The notes below the pieces were generated by a model that saw nothing but the letters and a program-made list of their open reading frames with translations, made no database searches and was not told the DNA's origin. Positions 8,130 to 17,575 of a stretch of DNA of 64,000 nucleotides are shown here, piece by piece. The first letter of the stretch is position 1. The number at the start of each line of letters is the position of its first letter. The translations under genes and the position numbers were made by a program. Source of the DNA: Planctomycetota bacterium. GTDB lineage: Bacteria > Planctomycetota > Phycisphaerae > Phycisphaerales > SM1A02. The DNA lies in contig RFON01000004.1 of NCBI GenBank assembly GCA_009926625.1, positions 32,334 to 96,333 on the forward strand, given 5' to 3'.

Positions 8130-10939
8130 TCACCCCTCCAACACGAGGTTGACCATGCGGCGCGGGACCACGATCACTTTGCGCGGGGCTTTCCCACCGA
8201 GCAGCGCCTGCACCTTGCCGTCGGCGAGCGCGATGCGTTCCACTTCGCCTGCATCGGCACCCGCGGGAACGGTGATCCGCGCACGAACCTTCCCCTGGAC
8301 CTGCACGGGCAGTTCGACCACCTGATCTTCGAGCAGCGACGCATCGACCGTCGGCCACTGCGCCACACACACGCTGCCCGACTCTCGCCGAGCCGCTGCC
8401 ACAACTCCTCGCTCAGGTGCGGTGCGAATGGCGCGAGCACCCGAACGAAACGCTCGAGTTGCTCGCGCGTGAGCCCACCATCCGCAGGATCCTTCATTTC
8501 CGTGGGGCGCGTTGCCGCATTCACGAGCTCGATGAGCGATGCGATGGCCGTATTGAACGCCAGCCGCTCAATGTCCTGTCCAACCTTGTGGATCGTGCGC
8601 GCGAGCTGCCGCTCCACATCCGCATTCGCGGCGCGCGCGAGCAGCAGGCTTCCGTCGCGTTCATCAATCGCCAACCGCCACACGCGCTGCAGGAAACGGA
8701 ACACGCCCGCGATGTCGCGCGTGTTCCAAGGCTTCGATGCCTCGAGCGGACCCATGTACATCTCGTACAGGCGGAAGGTGTCCGCGCCGAACTCGGCAAT
8801 GACATCGTCGGGGTTCACCACATTGCGGAGACTCTTGGACATCTTGGCGACGATTTGCACGACGAGCCCGCCGGTCGCACGCTCGGTGAATGTGCCATCC
8901 CCCCGATCGTCAACCTCATCGACTGGCACGAGCGAACGATCCGCGCGTTGATAGGCGTAACTGGTGATCAACCCCTGATGGAACAGGCGCGCCATCGGCT
9001 CCCTGCTGCTGACATGCCCGAGGTCGTACAGCAGCTTGTGCCAGAAGCGCGCGTACAGCAAGTGCAGCACCGCGTGCTCGCTTCCGCCGACATACAGGTC
9101 GACGCCGTTCGTTCCCATCCAGTAGCGCTCTGCCTCAGGGTCCACGAACGCGCTCTCGCACTTCGGCGAGCAGAAGCGCAGGTAGTACCAGCAGCTGCCC
9201 GCCCAGCCCGGCATCGTGTTCGTCTCGCGAGTCACGGGCGTATCCGGATGCAGGAGCGATGGATCGACGCCCGCCGCTCCCGCCGTCGTGATCACCCACT
9301 CACGCGCCTTGGCGAGTGGTGGCTGCGGCGTGTTGCTCTCGATGGGGTTGTAATCGGCAAGCGGCGGCAGCCGCACGGGGAGTGCGTCGACAGCGACGGG
9401 AAAGTGATTGCCATCCGAATCGAAGACCACGGGGAATGGCTCGCCCCAGTACCGCTGCCTGCTGAACAGCCAATCGCGAAGCCGATACTGCACGCGAAGC
9501 GTGCCAGCGCCGCGCGCTTCGAGCCAAGCAATGACGGCCTTCTTCGCTTCACTCGTCCGCATGCCGTTCAACTGCAGACCTGAAGCGCTGCTCGAACTGT
9601 TCACGCTGGTGCCTTCGCCAGTCGTTGCAGTCTCCCCCGTCCAGGGCGTTCCTTCGATCTCGACGACCTGCACGATCGGAAGGGTGAACGCCTTCGCAAA
9701 CTCGAAGTCGCGTTCATCATGCGCCGGCACTGCCATGATCGCACCCGTGCCATAGCCGATGAGCACATAGTCCGCGGTCCAGATCGGGATGCGCGCACCC
9801 GTCGCGGGATGAACGGCGAACAGCCCCGTTGCAACGCCCGTCTTCTCCTTCGACTCCTGGCGCTCGACATCCGATCGGTTGCGCGCGCGCGCCGTGTATT
9901 CGTGGAGTTCCCCGCGCGCGCCGCGCTCGATGGCGCGCTGCACAAGCGGATGCTCGGGGGCGATCACCATGTAAGTCGCCCCGAAGATCGTGTCTGGGCG
10001 CGTCGTGAACACCGTCAGCGGCTCTTGCTCCCCTTCGACGACGAAGCGGATCTCCGCCCCCTCGCTGCGCCCGATCCACTCCGTCTGCATCGTGCGGGTC
10101 GAGTCCGGCCAGTCCACGGTCGCGAGATCCGCAAGCAGCCGATCCGCATACGCCGTGATGCGGAACATCCACTGACGCAGCGGCATGCGAACCACTGGAT
10201 GCCCGCCGCGCTCGCTGCGTCCATCGATGATTTCCTCGTTCGCGAGGACCGTGCCCAGCTTCGGGCACCAGTTCACCGTTTGCGTGCCGAGATACGCGAG
10301 GCGGAACGAATCGAGATGCGCTTGTCGTTGCCGCCGCGTGCAGGCGCTCCAGGGCGTCTGCACGCCTGGCGAAGTCTCGATCATGCGGTCCTCCGCAGTG
10401 AGCCGCGATTCCAACTCCGCGATTGGGCGCGCCGCCTGCACCGCTGGATCGAACCAACTGCCGTACGCGAGGAGCCAGATCCACTGCGTCCAGCGGTAAT
10501 AGTCAGGATCGATCGTCGCGAACTCGCGCGACCAGTCGTACATGAACCCAAACCGCTGCAACTGACGGCGGAAGTTGTCGATCGCCTTCGTCGTCGTGAC
10601 TTCAGGGTGAACGCCCGTGGTGATCGCGTACTGCTCGGCGGGCAGACCGAACGCATCCCAGCCCATGGGATGCAGCACTTGGAATCCGCGCATCACCTTG
10701 TAGCGCGAGAGGATGTCGGTGGCGGTGTACCCCTCGGGGTGCCCGACATGAAGCCCCGCACCCGAGGGATACGGGAACATGTCGAGCACATAGAACTTTG
10801 GCTTGGACGCATCGAACCCTTGGTCGCCTGGATTCGGGACGCGCATGGCGCCACTGCGCTGCCATGCATCCTGCCAGCGCAGTTCGATCTCGCACGCGAA
10901 ACGCGCGTCATAGCGGTGCGGTGTCTGCTGATCAGCCAT
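8130..10939 (-). pseudogene. leuS: Leucyl-tRNA synthetase gene with a frameshift near the 3' end
   Basis: LeuS charges tRNA-Leu with leucine in the cytoplasm. Class I signatures are clear: GAGLHVGHPEGYTATD (HIGH-type) near the N terminus, a CP1 editing domain in the middle, and AKMSKSLRN (KMSKS). The anticodon-binding domain runs to LSEELWQRLGES. There the frame breaks: GAGAG at 8382-8386 carries what looks like one extra GA. The correct C-terminal sequence (GSVCVAQWPTVD, later LPVQVQGKVRARI and GGKAPRKVIVV) continues in another frame to the TGA at 8130. Read without correction the protein ends at 8174 with a wrong tail of about 50 residues. LeuS is essential, so a sequencing or assembly error or a very recent indel is likeliest. 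Start ATG 10939 is twelve bases after TATCCT. Confidence 0.93.
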
Positions 10940-10951
10940 GGAAGACCGCGG

Positions 10952-10957
10952 AGGATA
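10952..10957 (-). promoter_or_regulatory. -10-like hexamer for leuS
   Basis: TATCCT on the minus strand, twelve bases before the leuS ATG, in the 99-bp gap downstream of lpoB. It implies a leader of about six bases. I see no T-box leader in this gap; it would be too short for one. Confidence 0.35.
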
Positions 10958-11038
10958 CGGCGCATCGACGCGGACACGGAGCAGCGCGTTCAAGCGCGTC
11001 ACCCGAGGCGCGCAGTGGTGCCTCGCTCCCGACGCGGT

Positions 11039-11662
11039 TCAGAAGCCGACGGAGTTCTTCGTGCCCTGCTTCGTCATGTCGACGGTCTTGGTCCAGACTT
11101 CGACGCCGCTGCGGATGTTCGTCAGGGTGAGGCGGAATGTGTAGGTGCTCTGCTGGGTGTTCCCCGCCTGCCGCTTCACCTGCGTGATCTTGCCCGAGAG
11201 CGAGAAGTCGGGCGCTGGCATTCCTTCGACGGCGTTCCCCTGACGGAACGCCTGCGCGCGAAGTTGTTCCTGCGCCGTCTTGTCCTCCGCGTTCGCGCCG
11301 AAAGTGGTGATCACGGTCGCCTGCCCGCTGTTCACCAGCTGCTCACGCATGCGGTAGAGGAGCTCGCCGACATCGAACTGTGAACTCGTGTCGTTCACCA
11401 CCTTGTCGATCACGAGCTGCGCGGGCTTGGCGCTGGCCGTCTTCAGGACGCCCGTCTCGATGAGCGACTCGAGCATGCCTGACGACGCCTTCAGGATGTC
11501 CTGCATGTCCACCTCGCCGACGCTCACGATCGACTGGGGGCTCCCCGTCTCGACATACTTGGCGGGTGAACCGCACCCCGACGCAACGAGCATGCCCACG
11601 GTGCAGAGGGCAAGTGAACGCGAGAGGATGGCGAGCGAAGTTCGAGCGATGTGGGTTGTCAT
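11039..11662 (-). CDS. lpoB: LpoB-like outer-membrane lipoprotein (penicillin-binding protein activator)
   Basis: A 207-residue lipoprotein: signal peptide with lipobox VASGC (Cys30), then the LpoB/COG3417 domain with the run DILKASSGMLESLIETGVL and the later TYTFRLTLTNIRSGVEVWTK. In enterobacteria LpoB spans the periplasm from the outer membrane and activates PBP1B, a bifunctional peptidoglycan synthase. Whether the same partner exists here is not visible. It is the last of four same-strand envelope genes and follows the YcfL-like gene, its neighbour in E. coli too, by 58 bases. That shared neighbourhood supports the assignment. Confidence 0.85.
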   Translation of the reverse strand: MTTHIARTSLAILSRSLALCTVGMLVASGCGSPAKYVETGSPQSIVSVGEVDMQDILKASSGMLESLIETGVLKTASAKPAQLVIDKVVNDTSSQFDVGELLYRMREQLVNSGQATVITTFGANAEDKTAQEQLRAQAFRQGNAVEGMPAPDFSLSGKITQVKRQAGNTQQSTYTFRLTLTNIRSGVEVWTKTVDMTKQGTKNSVGF

Positions 11663-11720
11663 GCGTCACTCCAAATGTGGTTCGTGGCCAAGAGGGAGAT
11701 TTGGCGTTGAAACAGTTCGG

Positions 11721-12170
11721 TCATTCGTCGGCGCGACGAACCTGCAGGCGGAAGTCCGTCGCCGATTCGCTCGGCGCGATGGCGCGGATCGTCGTCGAGC
11801 CGCCCGACGGGACATTGCTGGTCTTCCAGACAGAGACTTGCGAAGGAATCACGCTGCCGTTGGCGTCGACCCAATCGAACCTGTAGGAAAAGCCGCGGTA
11901 ACTGAAGCCGTTGTTGATCACATCGACCTGCACCTCCAGTGGACCGCCCTTGCTCGGGAACATGCGCACCTCGCCCGCCCTCAGGAAGATCTGGGTGAGC
12001 GCATCGTTCACCTGCGTGTTGGTCGGCACCGCCGTGGCCGATGGAGTGGTGCGTGTGTAAGTCGTGTTGACGGATCCACACGCGGTCAATGCGGCTGCCA
12101 CAAGTGCGATCGCGAGAATCGCGGTCGCGGGGACCGCTGCCACCGCGGGGTATCGAGGGAATCGGTTCAT
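11721..12170 (-). CDS. YcfL-like (DUF1425) lipoprotein
   Basis: A 149-residue lipoprotein with signal peptide and lipobox ALTAC (Cys31). The mature part is a small beta-rich domain of the DUF1425/YcfL family: VQVDVINNGFSYRGFSYRFD, then SQVSVWKTSNVPSGGSTTI, then SESATDFRLQVRR. YcfL of E. coli is encoded next to lpoB and its function is unknown. The fold resembles periplasmic Ig-like accessory domains. The ATG is two bases downstream of the COG3014-like gene stop, so the two are coupled. Confidence 0.85.
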   Translation of the reverse strand: MNRFPRYPAVAAVPATAILAIALVAAALTACGSVNTTYTRTTPSATAVPTNTQVNDALTQIFLRAGEVRMFPSKGGPLEVQVDVINNGFSYRGFSYRFDWVDANGSVIPSQVSVWKTSNVPSGGSTTIRAIAPSESATDFRLQVRRADE

Positions 12171-12172
12171 GC

Positions 12173-13792
12173 TCAGGGGTCCAGTTTCAGGTCAGGTTTC
12201 ACTTCCGGCTTCGGCTCGGGTTCAGGATCCAGTTCCACCTTCGCAGGCGGCTGCGATCCTGATTCCGCCGACGGAGAGATGGTACGCGGCGCCGCAATCA
12301 TTTGGGGCTCTGGCGGGACTGCCTCTGCCAACAGGACACGCTGCACCACGGGCGGCGCGCCCGCCGACGGCATCGTGACGAACACGATGCTCGGGGACTT
12401 CGGCTGCACCGAAACGCTGCACAGCGGCGCGCCGCCTGGTCGCCGCAGTTCGATGTGCCCGTTGTCCGGCGTTTGAAGCCGCAGCAAATCGATGCGCTTG
12501 GGCATCTCCCCCCAGCAGCGCAAGTCAGCTGCCGTTGATGCGGCTTGATAGGCAATGCCTGCGATCTGCACGAGGAGCCCAACCGTGCTGTCGCTCTGCG
12601 CAGCTGCACTGCTTGCCGCATAGGTTGCGGCCGCCTTCGTGGCGGAGCTGATGACTTCTTGCGTCACGATGGTGGGCAGGCGGGCATCGAACTCCGCACG
12701 CACCATCGCATCGATGTCCGCAAGCGTGACGGACTGCGCCGCACCACCGGCACTCGCCGCCTCGATGGCACCGAGCGCATCCTCGCGCACCTTGAAGACG
12801 GGGAACGCCGCGGACACATAGTTGACAGGTCCCACTGGAATCGGGATGTCGAGTCGGAACTCGTCGTAGTACGGAGCGAGTCCCGACAGGAAGAACACCC
12901 ATGTGATCGGCATCGTGCCGGCGGCTGGGTTCTCGTCGATCAGCGCGATGTCGAGTGCCGCCGGTGCGAATCCCGGGATCATCTCCTCGACCGCGCGCAG
13001 ATCCGCGCGTGCATTCTGGCGATCGCCGAGATCCGCGGAGGTCGACAGGAGGAAGACGGCGCGCAAGTAACTCGTGAATGGGTTTGGCAGCACCGCCATG
13101 CCGTTCTGCGCGGGCAGGTTCCCCTGCTGCTTCCGAACCTGTGCGATCGCGCCTTCGGCTGCGGACTCGCTCCACCCCTGCTTTCGCCATGCTGCATCGG
13201 CGCCCGCCTGCTGCTTTGCGACTTCCGACTGGAAGCGGCTCTTCGCGTCTTGCTGGAAGTCGCGAGCACGGTTCAACTTCAGGCGCGCCGCATCGAAGTC
13301 ACCGCGTTCAAGGTCATTGATGCTGTCAAGGGTGCACACCATGATGCGTTCGGGCGGCGTGCCGCGGTAGATGCGAATGGTCTGGTTGACGACCGTCGTC
13401 GAAACCGCCTCGGTCACCTTCGCTTCCGCCTTCTCATCGAGGTACGGACGGATTTCGTCGAACGCGCGCCGATACCACAGATCACTGCGTTCCCACGATC
13501 CCGCGATCTGCGCGGTGCGCGCAGCCGCCATGAAGTAGATCAGTCGATCCTGCTCGTCCTTCTGGAACTGCGTCGCTGCTTCCGTTGCGAGTGTCTCCGC
13601 CTTCGCGTAGTCCCCTGCGATGAGCGCCGCATCGATGCTGCGAGTGGTGCGGCGCAGTTCCTGCTGGCAACCGAGCGAACCCGCGGCTGCAGCCAAAGCC
13701 GCGCCGAGGATCGCAGCGCGCAGCGAACCCAGATTCGAACCCCCACCCTGCGATGCGGATGGCGTGATCACGGACCGAGCAGTTGCCACCAA
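12173..13792 (-). CDS. COG3014-family TPR-like lipoprotein
   Basis: A 539-residue lipoprotein with lipobox GSLGC (Cys42) after an unusually long N-terminal stretch. The body is helical and TPR-like: ALIAGDYAKAETLATEAA, then YRGTPPERIMVCTLDSIN, then FTSYLRAVFLLSTSAD with features of the uncharacterised COG3014 group. A C-terminal beta part ends in a Pro/Glu/Lys-rich tail. Such proteins are encoded with YcfL and LpoB in several Gram-negative lineages, suggesting a shared envelope role, which remains inference. The ATG overlaps the CsgG-like gene stop by 25 bases. No better start is visible because the signal peptide begins soon after it. Confidence 0.8.
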   Translation of the reverse strand: MVATARSVITPSASQGGGSNLGSLRAAILGAALAAAAGSLGCQQELRRTTRSIDAALIAGDYAKAETLATEAATQFQKDEQDRLIYFMAAARTAQIAGSWERSDLWYRRAFDEIRPYLDEKAEAKVTEAVSTTVVNQTIRIYRGTPPERIMVCTLDSINDLERGDFDAARLKLNRARDFQQDAKSRFQSEVAKQQAGADAAWRKQGWSESAAEGAIAQVRKQQGNLPAQNGMAVLPNPFTSYLRAVFLLSTSADLGDRQNARADLRAVEEMIPGFAPAALDIALIDENPAAGTMPITWVFFLSGLAPYYDEFRLDIPIPVGPVNYVSAAFPVFKVREDALGAIEAASAGGAAQSVTLADIDAMVRAEFDARLPTIVTQEVISSATKAAATYAASSAAAQSDSTVGLLVQIAGIAYQAASTAADLRCWGEMPKRIDLLRLQTPDNGHIELRRPGGAPLCSVSVQPKSPSIVFVTMPSAGAPPVVQRVLLAEAVPPEPQMIAAPRTISPSAESGSQPPAKVELDPEPEPKPEVKPDLKLDP

Positions 13793-15960
13793 ATCGATTG
13801 TCCCCCAAGGTTGAGATTCTGGACATTGGTGGTGTCGAGACGGATGTTGCTGTTCTTCAGGAACTCGGCAACTGCCTTCACCCTGATGATCTCTGCCTCG
13901 CGGAGCACCGCCCCATTCTTGAGGTCGTTGAAGAACACCGCGTTGCGTTCCCAGTTGGCACGACCCTCAGGCGAGAACTGCATGGGAATCGAAAGCGCGA
14001 GTCCTTCCTTCACATTCATCATGCGTTCGACCGGCTCGAGTCCGGGGCGCTCCATCCGAAGCCTGTGAAGCCCTGGGCGAATGCGGATCGTGCCGGGAGT
14101 CTGTCCCACCACCACGCCGTCCACCATCACGGACACATTCATCGGTTCAAGCTTGTAGAGATTGGGAACAATCGTGTAGTCCCCGTTCGCGCCGCGAACT
14201 GCGTCCGGCACACTCAGATCCGCAAGCACTGCGGTGATCTGCACATCGACTTCCGCGCCTCCACCGCTCGCAGCGCGCACGCCGCCCGATGCAGCGACCG
14301 CGGACAGCGCTGCACCGATCTGGTTTGCCGCATCCATCAGCAGCGGATTGATCGTGTCGAGCGTCGTGGCGACTTCGGGCGTGTCGCGGACGGCCAGCCG
14401 CGCGGGCGCGGTTCCAGACGCGATGCTCCCGCCGCTGGCTCCATCGAGGATCGAGTAGGTGGCGCGCAGGTTCCACTCGCGGATGAGCGTCTTGGTGTTG
14501 ATCGTGGGATCGTCGAATGCCCGCTCGGTCTTGTCGTATGTGGTGATCGCGGCCGTCAGGAGGTAATCGGCACCCATCAGCGCAGCGAGCGCGGTCGCTG
14601 ACGCACGATCCGACTGCAGTCGATCGAAGAGCTGCGACTCTGGCGGTGCAGTCCCAGCGTTCGCGCCCGATGCCGCGAAACGGTTGACCGCATTCATGAC
14701 ATCCTCGCGGCGAATCAGTTCAAACTGGCTCGTCGGAAGCGCAGCGGCGATGTCATCCTCGAACACGCTGACTTTGTCCTCTGGGATGCAGAGCGGTCTC
14801 TGCTTCACGAAGATGGCGACCTTCCGCGGCGCGGTGGCTGCGGCGCTTGCGAGTCCAGCGGGGCTGCCAGCCACGGAACCACTCGAAGACCCATTCGGCG
14901 CAGCAGGCGCAGACGCCCCCCCTTTCGGCGACGCGCCAAGCGGTGCGGCGCTCGCGCTGCCAGTGGGCCGCCCATTTGGGTCAACACCACTCGGCAGACC
15001 CTGCGGTCGTGCGCGCATGATCGAGCCGCGGTCGATGCCAAGGTCCTCGATCGCTTGCGCAGTCGAGAAGCGGTTGCCGGCGTCGGTCACGCGCGCCCAA
15101 CCAATGTGCACCTCCTCCGTTCCGAGCGACTGCCCCGTCTCGGGATCCACCATTGCTTCGCCAGGGGCGAGCACCTCCCAGATTTGCCCCGCCTCAACCC
15201 CCGACTCCTTCGTGCGATTGAATGAGATCTGCCCCATCGTGTAGCCCACCACGCGCGCGGGCATCAGGCTGTCCGAGATCGCACGCGATGCAGTCGTGGC
15301 AAACAGCGAGGTCGCCTTGCCGATCAGCGCATTCGTCTTGCGGCCCGCCTGTTCAACGCCACCAAGGATCTCATCCAGCGCCGACTCATTCAGCGCCACC
15401 GATGTCGCGCGCAGCAGGACACCCGATGATGAGTCGAAAATCCGCACCGATCCTTGCAGTTGAATCGTGCGTCGCTCCGCCTTCGAATCGCCGAACTGCC
15501 CCTTCAGCACCGTTCGCTCGACCACATCCTGGAAGTTCTCGATCGAAACGGTGGCGAGGTAGCGCGCACCCGCCAACTGCAACTGCTTGGCCGTCTGCGG
15601 ATCGAGCGTGTCGACATTGCCGCTTGCCGAAAGGCTCTGCTCGCGCAGCACGGATGGGAGATCGGCGCGCGCCACGACATCGAAACGCCCGCCTGCGCTG
15701 AGCGCGTTCACCAGTTGAGGATCGGTGCCCTGCGCGATCTGCTCGAGCACATTGACCTGACCATCGGCGGTCGCCTGCGTCAGCACCGCCCGAGTCACGG
15801 CGATGTCACGCACCGCAATGCGCGGCTTTCCGCCAGGAGCAGCCTCCTGCACTTGGGGAGTCGCCGCGCCAAGGCAGAGGGCAAACGCGGCAACCAGCGA
15901 GAGAACGAGAGGTGAGGCGCCCGGGGATCGCCGCGAGCGACGGCGCAAAGTTGTCAGCAT
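13768..15960 (-). CDS. CsgG-like secreted protein with PEGA domain
   Basis: A 730-residue exported protein with a cleavable-looking signal peptide. Residues about 45-280 resemble the CsgG/curli-assembly fold (PRIAVRDIAVT, then QLQLAGARYLATVSIENFQD). A linker rich in Ala, Gly, Pro and Ser follows, then a second related alpha/beta segment (KVAIFVKQRPLCIPEDKV; AALMGADYLLTAAI). A PEGA-type carbohydrate- or surface-binding repeat lies near the C terminus (VSVMVDGVVVGQTPGTI). True CsgG forms an outer-membrane pore, but the second copy and PEGA argue for a different envelope role. A GATAAT hexamer nine bases upstream supports ATG 15960. It is the first gene of the LpoB operon. Confidence 0.78.
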   Translation of the reverse strand: MLTTLRRRSRRSPGASPLVLSLVAAFALCLGAATPQVQEAAPGGKPRIAVRDIAVTRAVLTQATADGQVNVLEQIAQGTDPQLVNALSAGGRFDVVARADLPSVLREQSLSASGNVDTLDPQTAKQLQLAGARYLATVSIENFQDVVERTVLKGQFGDSKAERRTIQLQGSVRIFDSSSGVLLRATSVALNESALDEILGGVEQAGRKTNALIGKATSLFATTASRAISDSLMPARVVGYTMGQISFNRTKESGVEAGQIWEVLAPGEAMVDPETGQSLGTEEVHIGWARVTDAGNRFSTAQAIEDLGIDRGSIMRARPQGLPSGVDPNGRPTGSASAAPLGASPKGGASAPAAPNGSSSGSVAGSPAGLASAAATAPRKVAIFVKQRPLCIPEDKVSVFEDDIAAALPTSQFELIRREDVMNAVNRFAASGANAGTAPPESQLFDRLQSDRASATALAALMGADYLLTAAITTYDKTERAFDDPTINTKTLIREWNLRATYSILDGASGGSIASGTAPARLAVRDTPEVATTLDTINPLLMDAANQIGAALSAVAASGGVRAASGGGAEVDVQITAVLADLSVPDAVRGANGDYTIVPNLYKLEPMNVSVMVDGVVVGQTPGTIRIRPGLHRLRMERPGLEPVERMMNVKEGLALSIPMQFSPEGRANWERNAVFFNDLKNGAVLREAEIIRVKAVAEFLKNSNIRLDTTNVQNLNLGGQSIWWQLLGP

Positions 15961-15969
15961 GGTGGACAG

Positions 15970-15975
15970 ATTATC
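15970..15975 (-). promoter_or_regulatory. -10-like hexamer for the CsgG/LpoB operon
   Basis: GATAAT on the minus strand, the closest match to the sigma-70 consensus among operon heads here. It lies nine bases before the ATG at 15960, predicting a leader of about three bases. Confidence 0.42.
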
Positions 15976-16051
15976 CGCAGCCGCACAGCGGCAGTTCCAC
16001 GAAGCGGCGTTCATCCCCCAAACGCAACGCCAACCGATATCCCAACCGTGG

Positions 16052-17548
16052 TCACACGGGCTGAGAACGCCGCATTTGGAAGTGGTTTGGGTGTTCCTGC
16101 ATGTGCTTCAGCGCATCGCCGACCACATAGAAGCTGCCCGTCACGCACACCAGGTCGTCGGGGCTTGCGGCGCGTAGCGCCAGCGCGATTGCTTCGCCGG
16201 CCGTTCGAGCTACCTGACTCATCTTGCCGCTGCGCTCCTGGAACAGTTTCTGCAACTCGTGCGGGTCGGCTGCACGCGGGTTGCCGGTCGCGCGCGTGAA
16301 GATCACCTTGTCCGCCCCGAGGTTCAGCCGATCAAGCATCTCGCCGACATCCTTGTCCTGGCAGCAGCCGAACACCGCCACCATGCTGTCGTACGGGACA
16401 TGCGCGCCCACACATCGCATCAGCGAGTTCAGGCTTGCTGGATTGTGCGCGCCATCCACCAGCACGCGCGGCCGCTCGCTCACGAGATCCATGCGCCCCA
16501 CCACGCGCGTCTTCGCCAGACCGGCAGTGACGAGATGCTCTGGGCAGTCGAACCCCGCGGTCCGCGCCGCATCGATCGCTGCAAGCGCGAGTCCACAATT
16601 GGTGGCCTGATGCTCGCCAGGCAGCGGCACGGGCAGGTGCTCGATGCGGGTCTGCTTGGTGTAGAAGCACACGCGGGTGTGAGGGCCGAGTTCGGGCGAG
16701 GTGCAGAATCGGCTCGAGAACTCGATGTCCCGGTTCACGACACGCAGCTCGGCGCCCACGCGTTCCGCCACCTCGGCGAATGTGCGGTTCACATCAGCCT
16801 GCGCATCGAAGGTGATCGCAGGAACGCCGCGCTTGAAGATTCCCGCCTTCTCGCGCGCAATCTTGCTGACCGTGTCGCCGAGGATCCGCGTGTGGTCGAG
16901 GTCGATGGTGGTCACCACGCTCGCGATCGGCGTGATCACATTCGTCGAATCGAGGCGCCCGCCGAGCCCCACTTCGATGACGGCAATGTCGATCGCCTCA
17001 CTCGCGAAGTGCTTGAACGCCATCGCCGTGATTGCCTCGAAGAACGTCGGCTCGACCTTCGCGCGCACCGCGGCCGACTGCACCTTCTTCGCCATCTCCA
17101 CGAACGCTGGCTTCGAGATCATCTTCTGATCGACCGTGATCCGCTCGCGCACATCGATGAAGTGCGGACTGGTGTACACGCCCACCGTGTAGCCACACTC
17201 CTGCAGCATGTGCGCGATCATCGCGCAGGTCGATCCCTTGCCAACCGTTCCAGCCACATGGATGGTCTTGACCTTATCCTGCGGATCGCCCATGGCCGCA
17301 AGCAGCGATCGCATGCGATCCAACTTGAACGCCCCGTCGTCGTAGCGCACGGATCGCATCCGCTCGATGTCTGGTCGGTCCGCGAGCCAACGCAGCGCCG
17401 CCTGGTAGCCGTCGATCACCGTCTTGCGCGGCTTGGCGCTCTCGACGGCTCGCTGCGGCGTCAGTGTTGCGGTATTCCCGCCCTTTATCCTGGCGGCGGG
17501 GGCATTGGCCTTGCGGACGGGACCCTTTTGCGCTGGCTTGCTCGACAT
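16052..17548 (-). CDS. folC: Folylpolyglutamate synthase / dihydrofolate synthase
   Basis: A 498-residue cytoplasmic Mur-ligase-type enzyme that adds glutamate to folates and, in bifunctional forms, makes dihydrofolate from dihydropteroate. The ATP loop is HVAGTVGKGSTCAM, and VIEVGLGGRLDSTNVI is the metal/nucleotide motif typical of FolC. DGAHNPASL marks the C-terminal glutamate-ligase domain. A 55-residue basic N-terminal extension precedes the core, longer than usual. ATG 17548 is supported by TACACT nine bases upstream. The gene is divergent from the LOG-family gene with only 27 bases between start codons. Confidence 0.93.
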   Translation of the reverse strand: MSSKPAQKGPVRKANAPAARIKGGNTATLTPQRAVESAKPRKTVIDGYQAALRWLADRPDIERMRSVRYDDGAFKLDRMRSLLAAMGDPQDKVKTIHVAGTVGKGSTCAMIAHMLQECGYTVGVYTSPHFIDVRERITVDQKMISKPAFVEMAKKVQSAAVRAKVEPTFFEAITAMAFKHFASEAIDIAVIEVGLGGRLDSTNVITPIASVVTTIDLDHTRILGDTVSKIAREKAGIFKRGVPAITFDAQADVNRTFAEVAERVGAELRVVNRDIEFSSRFCTSPELGPHTRVCFYTKQTRIEHLPVPLPGEHQATNCGLALAAIDAARTAGFDCPEHLVTAGLAKTRVVGRMDLVSERPRVLVDGAHNPASLNSLMRCVGAHVPYDSMVAVFGCCQDKDVGEMLDRLNLGADKVIFTRATGNPRAADPHELQKLFQERSGKMSQVARTAGEAIALALRAASPDDLVCVTGSFYVVGDALKHMQEHPNHFQMRRSQPV

Positions 17549-17557
17549 GGGGGGGTG

Positions 17558-17567
17558 AGTGTAGTCC
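17558..17567. promoter_or_regulatory. Bidirectional promoter folC / LOG gene, shared -10 core
   Basis: The ten bases AGTGTAGTCC hold TACACT for folC (minus) and TAGTCC for the LOG gene (plus), sharing one central TA. Predicted starts fall two to three bases before each start codon, so the whole 27-bp gap would be promoter. Confidence 0.45.
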
Positions 17568-17575
17568 TCTCGTTC

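Noticed and set aside
13735..13765. A tRNA T-arm-like sequence (minus strand GGGGGTTCGAATC)
   Set aside because: It lies inside the COG3014-like gene and lacks acceptor, D and anticodon stems.
16259..17575. Plus-strand open frame running into the LOG gene
   Set aside because: Antisense to folC with no domain. The LOG family match and the promoter place the start at 17576.
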